Of a stretch of 64,000 nucleotides of DNA, positions 39,428 through 47,844 are shown in pieces (within the stretch, counting starts at the first letter, position 1; each line of letters begins with the position of its first letter). This stretch comes from Nitrosomonas sp. (GTDB lineage: Bacteria > Pseudomonadota > Gammaproteobacteria > Burkholderiales > Nitrosomonadaceae), in NCBI GenBank assembly GCA_016710135.1, contig JADJLM010000005.1, positions 62,001 to 126,000 of the forward strand, given 5' to 3'. The notes under the pieces are model-generated. The model searched no databases and was not told the DNA's origin. It saw only the letters and a program-made list of their open reading frames with translations. The translations under genes were made by a program, and so were the position numbers.

Positions 39428-39556
39428 CCATAGCATAGAGCTTCGTCATTCAGTATCTGAATCGACTGCCATGAGTATTACTACAAAAATCCATTTAGCT
39501 GTTGATAGTTATGGTTTGCCAGTTGAGTTTAAAATCACAGGCGGAGAAAGAAGTGG
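39425..39556 (+). pseudogene. IS5 (IS427-type) transposase fragment
   Basis: A short stretch reading STAMSITTKIHLAVDSYGLP and VEFKITGGE matches the middle of IS427-group transposases (TTKIHLAVDALGNPV). Both ends are missing; its right end meets the IS3 terminus at 39554. Confidence 0.6.
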
Positions 39557-39844
39557 CCTCACTTGATTGGACAATTTTTCCCATATCTTAAGTGGAAACC
39601 TTGCGTTAATGCCTACCCTGCTTTTTGCATTGCAGGCAGGTTATCGAAGTAGAACTCATTTGGCGTTTTGTCGTCAAGCGCGGTGTGAGGTCTATTTTGG
39701 TTGTAGAACATAAAATATTCTTCTAAGCCTTGTTTTGCATCACATACGCTGTCGTAGGCGTGCAGATATACCTCTTCGTATTTGACGCTTTTCCAAAGCC
39801 GTTCGACAAACACATTGTCACGTCAGCTACCCTCGCCATCCATA

Positions 39845-40718
39845 TAGCAAAGCTCAAATAAAGTGATTATAATCTGTAGATGACTTATCCATCATCATTT
39901 CGCTGCAAAGTTTTGTCTGTACGTAAGAAAGAAGGGCTTACAATAGCACAGACGGCAGCACGTTTTTGTGTGGGAATTGCCAGCGTGACACGCTGGGTAA
40001 AAAATCCCAATCCCAAGCAGACCCGTAACAAACCGGCGACGAAGATCGACATGATCGCGTTGGCCCGAGATGTGCGGGAGTTTCCAGACGCCTATCAAGC
40101 AGAACGAGCTCGTCGATTAGGCGTAAGCGAAAAAGGTATTGGCCATGCGCTGCGGCGTATGAACATCAGCTATAAAAAAAACACTGCGGCATCCCAAAGC
40201 GGACGAAGACAAACGGCACATCTTCCAGGAGACGATTAAGACGTACAAAGCTCAAAATCGCGTCATCGTTTATATTGACGAGAGTGGTTTTGCTCACGAT
40301 ATGCCACGAACACATGGGTATGCGCCCATTGGCAAGCGGTGTCACGGTGTGTGTAATTGGCATGCCAGAGGCCGCGTCAATGTGATCGGCGCGTTGATCG
40401 GCAAATGTCTTCTGACGGTGGGGTTGTTCATCAGCAATATTGATGCAGATACTTTTTTGGGCTGGACGGTACACGATCTGTTGCCAAAACTTCCACCAGC
40501 ATCAGTTGTGGTCATGGATAACGCGACCTTTCACAAAAGGCAGGATATTCAAAATGCAATCACACAAGCTGGACATACGCTTGAATATCTGCCAGCGTAT
40601 TCACCAGACCTTAACCCCATTGAGCACAAATGGGCACAAGCCAAAGCAATCAGAAAACAACAAAACAAAACCGTTGAGCAGCTCTTTAAAATCGAATCAT
40701 TTTATGTGACGTAGGCTA
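39845..40718 (+). mobile_element. IS630-family element (874 bp) in a TA target
   Basis: Flanked by duplicated TA (39843-39844 and 40719-40720), the IS630 signature. Inverted ends begin TAGC and stay alike for about 25 bp (ATAAAgTGATT inside the left, ATAAAaTGATT inside the right). A left-end fragment of the same element recurs at 62844. Confidence 0.88.
39880..40714 (+). pseudogene. IS630 transposase in two frames
   Basis: The first part has a helix-turn-helix (LTIAQTAARFCVGIASVTRW). The second carries the DDE residues: YIDESGFAHD, VVMDNATFHK and YSPDLNPIEHKWA. The frame breaks after NISYKK in an A8 run near 40185; removing one A restores LRHPKADEDKRHIFQETIKTY in frame. Either a read error or a disabling indel. 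Confidence 0.85.
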
Positions 40719-41318
40719 TACTGATCTGAATACCGTTATCCTTCAGCAGCTTGGTGAATTCCAAGCTGGTAAATTGGCAACCTTGGTCAGTATTGAAGAT
40801 ATCCGGCTTGCCATGCTTGTTTATGGCTTCTTGCACAGCTTCAATGCAGAAGTCGGTAGTCAAGGTGTTAGACAATCGCCATGACAGCACTCGACGGCTT
40901 GCCCAGTCGATCACGGCGAACAGATAAACGAAGCCGCGCTTCATTGGGATGTACGTGATATCTGCTGCCCAGACATGGTTTGAGCGAGTGATGGGCAAAT
41001 TCCGCAACAGATACGGATAGACTGGATGCGCCTGATACCGCTTGCTGGTGCTGGGCCTGCGGTAGATTGCGTGGATTCCCATTCGCTTCATCAGCGTGGA
41101 TACGCGACGCCGGCCGAATAAACTTCCTTCACGTTTGAGCATTTTGGAAAGCATTCTGGCGCCTGCAAAGGGATGGTTCGGATGCCACTCGTCTATCCGG
41201 CGCATCAGTGCAGACTCTTCCGCTGATAGCGGAACCAGTTGGTAATATGCTGTTGAGCGTGCCACATCCAGTAGCCGACATTGCTTCGCCAGGGGCAGTG
41301 CGTGAGTTCGGTTTATCA

Positions 41319-41642
41319 TCACTTTGCGCTCAACAATCCCGCGTTGATGAGCGCGCCTTCTAAAAAATCATTCTCCAACGTAAGCTGTCCAATCTTGGCG
41401 TTAAGTATCTTGAGATCAGGCGTGGCGGCCTTTGCTTTTGAATTACTCCCGAATACATCAATTGCAGATTCCTGTAACTGCTGCTTCCATTCCGGAATCT
41501 GATTCGGATGCACATCAAATTGTTCAGCTAACTCGGCTAGTGTCTTATCACCCTTGATCGCAGCTATTGCCACCTTGGCTTTGAATCTCGCTGCGTGATT
41601 CCCTCTCGTCCTTCTCATACTCTCGCTCCCTTTTTGCCGCAA
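41319..41642 (-). CDS. IS3 orfA (helix-turn-helix protein)
   Basis: A 107-residue transposase subunit: RFKAKVAIAAIKGDKTLAEL, a helix-turn-helix AELAEQFDVHPNQIPEWKQQL and a C-terminal coiled coil. The 4-bp overlap with orfB suits the usual programmed frameshift. It is intact, but orfB is not, so the element cannot move by itself. Confidence 0.85.
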   Translation of the reverse strand: MRQKGSESMRRTRGNHAARFKAKVAIAAIKGDKTLAELAEQFDVHPNQIPEWKQQLQESAIDVFGSNSKAKAATPDLKILNAKIGQLTLENDFLEGALINAGLLSAK

Positions 41643-41704
41643 ACTTTACAGATTTAGATTGAGCAAGATTACCACTTATTCCACTGTCCAAATTTGCGAG
41701 GCCA

Positions 41705-41955
41705 CTTCTAAATGTATAGTTACCATTTACAGTGGCATTTAGAAAGCCTTTGTAAACTACAGCAAAATTATCATCTGAACCAAGCGGTGCTGCTTGGTCA
41801 GTATCTCTAAATAAATCCCATAATCGCCATCTTCAAAATCGATGACATTTATAACGCCGTTGACCTCACCAACATACCTGCATCGCTTGACTTAAGATTA
41901 AGCGCTTGGACAGCATCGCGACTAGCATTATTTTCCTTTGAATCATGACGCCTCC
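41705..41955 (-). pseudogene. 5' half of a PEP-CTERM/PA14-like protein
   Basis: Translated in three frames it gives YVGEVNGVINVIDFEDGDYG, RDTDQAAPLGSDD and NFAVVYKGFLNATVNGNYTF, just the sequence that precedes FTDDGFRLTIGG in PEP-CTERM proteins of this type. It stops at the IS3 end. An ATG after AAAGGAGGCGTC at 41947 could have been the original start. The matching 3' half is at 28884-29217. Confidence 0.6.
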
Positions 41956-41997
41956 TTTGACGCGTTTGATTGAGGTAAATCCTTTTCACAGCGCTCA

Positions 41998-42339
41998 TTA
42001 CACTTCTTCTCCCCCTTTGGGTCCCCAGAAAACAACCCAGGTTGCAAAGTCAGCAGAAAAATTTTCAAAACGATGCTCAATATGTGCTGGAATAAAGAAA
42101 ACCGTGCCAGGCTCAAATGAATAGCGAGTTCCTGCAATCACGATATCGCCTTTCCCGGAATGAATAAAATATAGTTCATCCTGATCGTGTGGCGTTTGAA
42201 TATCGATATCCTTTGGCACATATAGCTCTACCGACATCGAACCATGCGCAAGCGCAACAGCAAAAGGCTCCCCCATTGGCCATTCCTCAGATACCTTTCC
42301 AGGCATACGTTGCAAAAGTTCAGTTACAGTAGCCTTCAT
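41998..42339 (-). CDS. Cupin-domain protein
   Basis: A 113-residue single-domain cupin. Motif 1 is TPHDQDELYFIHSGKGDI and motif 2 PGTVFFIPAHIEHRFENF, giving His, Asp/Glu and His metal ligands. A role in metal-dependent small-molecule conversion or sensing is possible, but the exact function cannot be read. It is an isolated gene, with 317 bp before the next gene. Confidence 0.82.
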   Translation of the reverse strand: MKATVTELLQRMPGKVSEEWPMGEPFAVALAHGSMSVELYVPKDIDIQTPHDQDELYFIHSGKGDIVIAGTRYSFEPGTVFFIPAHIEHRFENFSADFATWVVFWGPKGGEEV

Positions 42340-42656
42340 GTAGTAATTTCCATAGAAAAATATGTCATATGCAACATTATCTAGATAACCAAAATCCTAC
42401 TAACCGATGTCGGTCAAAGCACCAACGAAGAAGTTAACATCGTTAAAATCTGTCAGAAATTGTAGGTAGCGCTCAAAAAAAAAGCCACTTCCGTTTTGAC
42501 CACACTGTCTTATTTACCGATGCAAAGAGGTAGAATCACAACCTATGAAGCGCAGCATCGGTAAGTGTCAGCTCAACCAACTTTAACTTTAATGCCTATG
42601 AACTATTCTCAGTGTTTTTCATCTTATATAGCAAGATCAATAGGATAATGAGGTAG

Positions 42657-43542
42657 GTGATGAAAGGCAAAGGAATGACTTTGATGGATTGGCAGAAACA
42701 GTATGGAACAGAAGAAGGCTGTATCGAAGCGCTGATAAAGCAACGCTGGCCGGAAGGCTTTCGCTGCCCATGCTGCGGCCATGATAATGGTTACGCTATT
42801 AAGACGCGTGGCTATTGGGAATGCAGTCAATGCCACAGACAAACTTCGATAACAGCAGGCACCTTATTTCATTCAACCAATCTGCCATTAACCAAGTGGT
42901 TCTGGGCGATTTACTTAGTTGCATCTGATAAAGGCGGTGTTTCTGCCTTACGATTATCCAAACAAATTAACGTGTCTTGGATTACTGCTAGCAGAATACT
43001 GCGTAAGATTCGTATTGCTATGGGACACCGAGATAGCCTATATCGATTACATGATTTGATTGAAATAGACGACGCATTGATTGGAGGGCTTCATACTGGG
43101 GGAAAGCGCGGTCGGAAAAACATCAGTGCTCGTCGCGATTGAGAGTCGAGAAAAGCGTGCTGGTTTTATTGCCATGCAGCAAGTCTCTAGTGTTAATCGA
43201 GAAACGGTTTCACAGTTTGTAAAGCGGCATCTGTCACCTGATCAATATGTACGAAGTGATGCACTGCCAGCCTTGGCTGAAATCAGTAAAACACAGAACC
43301 ATATTCCTCGCGTGACTCCACCAAACAAAGCTGGCGAATGGCTTCCATGGGTTCATGTCGCAATTGGCAATCTCAAGACATTTTTATTAGGAACATATCA
43401 TGGTGTGTCATCAGGCTACTTGCAAGAATACCTCAATGAATTTTGCTATCGCTTTAATCGACGTGAGTGGGAAACAGAACTACCTTCCCGACTTCTCAAT
43501 GCCTGTTTGAGTCACACCCAGATTAAACTGAAAATAGTTTAG
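42657..43542 (+). pseudogene. IS1595-family (ISXO2-like) transposase, frameshifted
   Basis: N-terminal zinc ribbon CPCC-x14-CSQCHRQTS, then HSTNLPLTKWFWAIYLV and EIDDALIGG with the first acidic pair. The frame changes near 43110 within GGKRGR; the second part holds VLVAIESREKRAGFIAM, VRSDALPAL and FCYRFNRREW. One base shift separates them. Inverted ends could not be set with confidence; GTAGCGCT near 42472 and AGTGCTAC near 43577 are candidates. Confidence 0.85.
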
Positions 43543-43887
43543 AGGCATATTAACTTTTGAGCTAGTTCAGTCAGTAGTGCTACGCTAATAATCAGGATGT
43601 GATACAAAGTGTTATAATGCTGATACTTATTATTCATAAGAATCCAGTAAATAAAAGCAAATTGAAGAACTGCTTTTTCTTTACCTCTTGGCCGTCTCAT
43701 TTTTGAACTCCATCGCTTAATATAATTTATTTCACTGATATACATTAAATAAACATTAATTACTTTGCTGCTCACTCAGTTAACCTTTTTCGTTCTTTGT
43801 TAAAATTTATAAATATTGAATCAATAATTAGATTAATTTATTAAACTCTATCCATACAAATCATCATTCCCACGAATTACTAATAAA
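43543..43887 (+). other. Gene-free region before lptC
   Basis: It contains the right end of the IS1595 element and very A/T-rich sequence that must serve as the promoter of lptC-lptA-lptB-rpoN. In most relatives kdsD-kdsC lie here; no trace of them is visible. Confidence 0.5.
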
Positions 43888-44454
43888 ATGATTCGCCGCT
43901 TATTACCTGGTCCCGTAATTATATTAGCCATCCTTGTTTTATTTACATTTTGGCTAGATCAATCAATCCAGCAGCCTAAAAAACGCTACGATACCGATCA
44001 AACAAAGAACCCTGATTATGTTATCGAAGATTTATCGGGGATACAGATGGTCTATGCGCAATCGGCAGAGCGGCATTTCTCCGCAAAGATCTTGAAGCAT
44101 TATCCAATCACTAACATTTCAGTGCTTGAAGAAGTTCACTTTATCAATAACCAACCGAACGAACCGGCATTAACAATTAAAGCAGATTCAGCTGAGCTTT
44201 CAAAAGGTAATGAAAATATTTACCTATTTGGAAATGTTAATGTTGTTCGAGGTAATGAAGCAAATAAAGACATCGTTACCATGGTGACTGACTCCCTGCA
44301 CTTAGTGCCTGATCAAGAAATCGCAAAAACTGATAAACCAGTAACGGTAACAAAAATGAATACCATCGTGAATGCAGTAGGAATGCAACTCAATAATAAA
44401 ACGGGCGTCATTGAACTCCACTCAAAAGTAAAGGCTCGAGATGCCAAACTATGA
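43888..44454 (+). CDS. lptC: LPS export protein LptC
   Basis: A 188-residue bitopic inner-membrane protein: one N-terminal anchor (LLPGPVIILAILVLFTFWL) and a periplasmic beta-jellyroll (PDYVIEDLSG, LTIKADSAELSKGNENIYLF). It links the LptBFG transporter to LptA. It overlaps lptA by 14 bp. Weak conservation of sequence is normal for LptC; its position is decisive. Confidence 0.9.
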   Translation: MIRRLLPGPVIILAILVLFTFWLDQSIQQPKKRYDTDQTKNPDYVIEDLSGIQMVYAQSAERHFSAKILKHYPITNISVLEEVHFINNQPNEPALTIKADSAELSKGNENIYLFGNVNVVRGNEANKDIVTMVTDSLHLVPDQEIAKTDKPVTVTKMNTIVNAVGMQLNNKTGVIELHSKVKARDAKL

Positions 44455-45079
44455 AGCAAAAAAAATGAAGCCAATATTGCATAATAGTGATGCCTTGGTT
44501 CATTTCACCTTTAAGCACATACAATTGATTAGTTGCCTAATAGCGATGGTCGCTGGCACGCTATTCTCCTGCTTGGCGCTAGCTGAAGGTGCAGATCGCA
44601 ACAAGCCGATTCAATTAGAATCTGATAGTGCAACGGTCGAAGACTATAAACGCAGAGACGTCTTTCGTATCAGCACATTCGTTGGCAATGTCGTCCTCAC
44701 TCAAGGAACCATTGTAATTAAAGCAGATAAGATAATCATGAAAGAAGATCAAAAAGGTTATCGCTATGCGACAGCCTATGGCAATCTTGTTAGTTTCCGA
44801 CAAAAAAGAGATGGTGTAAACGAGTTTATCGAGGCCTGGAGTCAGCGTGTCGAGTATGATGACAGAACCGACAAAATTGAATTATTTGGTAAAGCTCGAT
44901 TAAAGCGGGGTCCAGATGAAGTTAAAGGGGATTACATCTCTTATGATGTTGCCCGAGACTTTTTCCAAGTCAAAGGAAATAATACGAAAAGTGAAGCTGA
45001 AAACCCGGATCGTCGCGTACGCGTTGTCATTCAACCTAAAGCAACTCCGTCCAAAGAAGAAGATGGTTCAGAAAACTAG
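44441..45079 (+). CDS. lptA: LPS transport periplasmic protein LptA
   Basis: A 212-residue OstA-type protein. The start at 44441 has AAAGG upstream; an ATG at 44465 is an alternative. A signal sequence ends near LALAEGADRNKP. Repeats of the jellyroll are seen in IQLESDSATVEDYKRRDVF, VVLTQGTIVIKADKI and ATAYGNLVSFRQK. It bridges the periplasm for lipopolysaccharide. The gene lies 32 bp before lptB. Confidence 0.9.
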   Translation: MPNYEAKKMKPILHNSDALVHFTFKHIQLISCLIAMVAGTLFSCLALAEGADRNKPIQLESDSATVEDYKRRDVFRISTFVGNVVLTQGTIVIKADKIIMKEDQKGYRYATAYGNLVSFRQKRDGVNEFIEAWSQRVEYDDRTDKIELFGKARLKRGPDEVKGDYISYDVARDFFQVKGNNTKSEAENPDRRVRVVIQPKATPSKEEDGSEN

Positions 45080-45111
45080 AATTATAGCTTACGCTAGTCA
45101 ATCGTTTATTT

Positions 45112-45834
45112 ATGAGTACCTTAAGCGCTAAAAATTTAAAAAAGAGCTATAAATCGAGAATTGTCGTCAAAGATGTTTCTTTCTCGGTCGATAGCAGCGA
45201 AGTCGTTGGCTTATTAGGGCCCAACGGGGCTGGCAAAACAACTTGCTTCTATATGATAGTTGGCTTAGTTCCTTTGTGTGGTGGTGAAATCTGCCTAGAT
45301 GACCGCAATCTCAGTAAATTACCGATTCATGAACGGGCTCGACTAGGATTGAGTTATTTACCTCAAGAGGCTTCCATTTTTCGACGATTATCAGTTGAAA
45401 AGAATATTTTGGCTATTCTAGAACTACAAAATTTGGGCGCAGATGAAATTCAGCAGCGGTTAGAAAATCTATTGCGTGATCTGCACATCAGCCATCTGCG
45501 AGAAAATATGGGAATTAGCTTGTCCGGTGGTGAACGCCGTCGGGTAGAAATTGCTAGAGCATTAGCTTCACAACCTAATTTTGTGCTTCTCGACGAGCCG
45601 TTTGCAGGTGTAGACCCAATTGCCATTATAGATATCCAAAAAATTATCCGTTTTCTAAAGGACCAAGGTATTGGTGTTTTGATTACGGATCATAATGTAC
45701 GAGAAACGCTCGGTATTTGTGATCGTGCTTATATCATTAGCGGCGGAACGGTTCTAGCGAGCGGTAAACCAGATGAGATCATCAACAATGAGCAAGTTAG
45801 AGAAGTCTATTTAGGGGAGCATTTCCGGCTTTAG
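45112..45834 (+). CDS. lptB: LPS export ABC transporter ATP-binding protein LptB
   Basis: A 240-residue ABC ATPase. Walker A GPNGAGKTTCFY, Q-loop LPQEASIF, signature LSGGERRRVEIARAL, Walker B FVLLDEPFAGVDP and switch His in LITDHNVRETL. It powers extraction of lipopolysaccharide from the inner membrane with LptFG. Immediately followed by rpoN, 35 bp away. Confidence 0.96.
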   Translation: MSTLSAKNLKKSYKSRIVVKDVSFSVDSSEVVGLLGPNGAGKTTCFYMIVGLVPLCGGEICLDDRNLSKLPIHERARLGLSYLPQEASIFRRLSVEKNILAILELQNLGADEIQQRLENLLRDLHISHLRENMGISLSGGERRRVEIARALASQPNFVLLDEPFAGVDPIAIIDIQKIIRFLKDQGIGVLITDHNVRETLGICDRAYIISGGTVLASGKPDEIINNEQVREVYLGEHFRL

Positions 45835-45869
45835 TCATGACATAAGCTAAGACAAGCAAAATTTAGATC

Positions 45870-47336
45870 ATGAAACCGACACTACAGCTAAAACTAACCC
45901 CAAATCTAACGCTGACGCCTCAATTACAGCAATCGATTCGCTTACTTCAACTTTCAACGCATGAATTGAATCAAGAAATCGAGCGCATGGCTCAGGAAAA
46001 TCCCTTGTTAGAGTTGGAAAGTGCAATTCATGAACAACCCTATACCGATGAAGCGCTCAGCAAAAATCAATCTTCTCCCACGCTTTCAAATGAAGAAGGT
46101 GTTCAAAGTGAGGATTCGTATCACAACGATAACGAATTATCTCCCAGTAACACCGCTGAAACTGAGCTTGAATGGTATGACGATCAAGATAGCTCATATA
46201 CTAAAAGAAACGATGACGAAGATGAGTGGGATTTATGTCAACAAACGGCTGAATCAATCAATCTGAGAGAGCATCTTGCAACGCAAATCAGTCTCAGCCA
46301 AATAGCTGATCAAGAACGGAGAATTGTAGGGCTACTCATTGATAGCCTTGATGACGCGGGCTATTTAAGTCAGGATTTAATGGAACTCTTGGAGCTCATT
46401 CCTTCTGAATTGGGGATTCAATTAACAGATCTCGAGGCTGCCCTCAAACACCTGCAACGACTTGACCCTCCTGGTATTGGGGCACGTAATTTACGAGAGT
46501 GCCTCACGCTCCAGTTACAATCGCTTCCAGAATCAACACCTTATCGTGATAAGGCGTTACAACTCGTTATGACTGATCTTGAATGTCTAGCAGCAAAGGA
46601 TTTTAGACAAATCAAGAAAATGCTACAGTGCGATGATCACTGTCTCCGCGCCATACAGCAGCTAATTACTCATCTCAACCCACGCCCAGGTGAGGCGTAT
46701 AAAAATGACTTTGCTCGCTATATTGTCCCCGATGTGATTGCCGTCAAATCCGGGGGAAGTTGGATTGCAAAGCTCAATCCCAGCTCCTTACCGCGGCTTA
46801 GTATTAACCATCTCTATGCAAATATTCTCAAACACAACAAGAATGAATCCACCCAATCCTTAATTGGTCAACTCAATGAAGCCAAATGGCTCATCAAAAA
46901 TATTCAGCAGCGTTCGGATACGATCCTCAGGGTATCCAATGAAATTGTTGTGCGGCAACAAGATTTTTTCGAAAATGGCGCGGTTTCTATGCGACCGCTG
47001 ATAATGCGCGAAATTGCAGAATCGCTCGAACTCCATGAATCAACAGTTTCACGCGTTACCACTCAAAAATTCATCCACACCCCTAATGGCATATTTGAAC
47101 TGAAATATTTCTTCAGTAGCCATGTTTCAACGGATAGCGGCGACACCTGCTCTGCCGTTGCAATTCGTAGCTTAATCAAGCAATTGATACAAGTCGAAAA
47201 CCAGAAGAAGCCACTTAGCGATCTTCAAATCTCCAAAATTTTAGGCGAGCAAGGCATCGTTGTCGCTCGCCGCACTGTCGCCAAATATCGAGAGCTGCTC
47301 CACATTCCACCAGCAAATCTCCGCAAAATCGTCTAA
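45870..47336 (+). CDS. rpoN: RNA polymerase sigma-54 factor
   Basis: A 488-residue sigma-54. N-terminal Gln-rich activator region (LTPQLQQSIRLLQLSTHELN), an acidic region II, core-binding domain, and C-terminal RpoN box ARRTVAKYRE near residue 470. It recognises -24/-12 promoters such as the one at 8659. The usual downstream partners hpf and ptsN are not here but at 12.6-13.6 kb. An inverted repeat CTAGGT-N10-ACCTAG (47343-47364) lies just after the stop. Confidence 0.96.
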   Translation: MKPTLQLKLTPNLTLTPQLQQSIRLLQLSTHELNQEIERMAQENPLLELESAIHEQPYTDEALSKNQSSPTLSNEEGVQSEDSYHNDNELSPSNTAETELEWYDDQDSSYTKRNDDEDEWDLCQQTAESINLREHLATQISLSQIADQERRIVGLLIDSLDDAGYLSQDLMELLELIPSELGIQLTDLEAALKHLQRLDPPGIGARNLRECLTLQLQSLPESTPYRDKALQLVMTDLECLAAKDFRQIKKMLQCDDHCLRAIQQLITHLNPRPGEAYKNDFARYIVPDVIAVKSGGSWIAKLNPSSLPRLSINHLYANILKHNKNESTQSLIGQLNEAKWLIKNIQQRSDTILRVSNEIVVRQQDFFENGAVSMRPLIMREIAESLELHESTVSRVTTQKFIHTPNGIFELKYFFSSHVSTDSGDTCSAVAIRSLIKQLIQVENQKKPLSDLQISKILGEQGIVVARRTVAKYRELLHIPPANLRKIV

Positions 47337-47552
47337 ATACGTCTAGGTTATCAGAATTACCTAGCGCTCAATCTGCAGCACTGCGGTTATTCAACATAAA
47401 CTGATAACTTTTCTGAGCCTCCAAAATGGAAGCCAACGCTTCTCAAACGTGAGTTTTATCACAGCTTCGTTTGCCAAGCACCTTTATTTTACATACTGCC
47501 GTTCTAATATGACTTGAAAATTCATTAATTTAATTCAATAGGAGAAGCAATC

Positions 47553-47775
47553 ATGACTTACCATTCCTAATGGAATCGAAGTATTAACCTACGAACAATT
47601 AACATGCGTCAGTGGCGGAATGATTAACCTAGACAGACCACCACATATGCCGCCTGATCAACCCCATGGGGGTAGTCTTCCGGTAGATTACTGGGCAACC
47701 GCTGGCGCAATGCGCTTTGGCGCTGGCCCTTGGGATTACGGTTATGGTTCTCCCACTGGACCCTGGCCAGTTTAA
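47553..47775 (+). CDS. Small peptide with a double-glycine leader (bacteriocin/RiPP-like precursor), one-base frameshift in the leader
   Basis: An ATG at 47553 has AGGAGAAG eight bases upstream. After three codons one extra base shifts the frame (near 47561); reading on gives IPNGIEVLTYEQLTCVSGG and then a core of about 50 residues rich in Pro, Gly, Trp and Tyr: MINLDRPPHMPPDQPHGG, SLPVDYWATAGAMRF, GAGPWDYGYGSPTGPWPV. The L-x-x-E-Q-L-x-x-V-S-G-G leader is the hallmark of peptides cleaved by C39-peptidase ABC exporters. A strong hairpin follows 8 bp after the stop. No exporter or immunity gene is nearby. If the frameshift is real, the peptide is not made. Confidence 0.55.
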
Positions 47776-47782
47776 TTAATCA

Positions 47783-47812
47783 ACCAGAGTGGCTATAATC
47801 AACCACTCTGGT
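47783..47812 (+). terminator. Hairpin after the leader-peptide gene
   Basis: A 10-bp perfect stem ACCAGAGTGG (47783-47792) with CCACTCTGGT (47803-47812), loop of 10. No T-run follows, so it may be a pausing or Rho-assisted terminator. It separates the peptide from hslO. Confidence 0.5.
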
Positions 47813-47844
47813 AGCAAAAAATTAATAGGATTAGATATTACATC

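Larger units (their letters stand above)
39613..41322 (-). pseudogene. IS3 orfB (DDE integrase) split by IS630
   Basis: The N-terminal part (40702-41322) has HVWAADITYIPMKRG and IFNTDQGCQFTS, two of the catalytic Asp regions; it is cut after NGIQIS at a TA dinucleotide. The C-terminal part (39613-39842) resumes at MDGEGS and runs through VFVERLWKSVKYEEVY and YNQNRPHTALDDKTP, with Trp replaced by a stop (TGA) after GEGS. Removing the IS and one TA rejoins the frame except for that stop. Confidence 0.85.
39554..41704 (-). mobile_element. IS3-family element interrupted by IS630
   Basis: Ends TGGCCTCACTTGATTGGACA and TGGCCTCGCAAATTTGGACA are inverted partners. Without the inserted IS630 it is about 1275 bp. 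No clear direct target duplication is visible: the left flank is an IS427 scrap and the right a PEP-CTERM gene, so the element probably mediated a rearrangement. Confidence 0.8.

Noticed and set aside
40180..40195. A8 run in IS630 as a programmed frameshift site
   Set aside because: The second part of the transposase requires loss of one A (+1), not the -1 slip typical of such sites; a plain indel is simpler.
43539..43775. A 78-codon minus-strand frame upstream of lptC
   Set aside because: Lies over an IS end and A/T-rich promoter sequence; no recognisable domain and no ribosome site.
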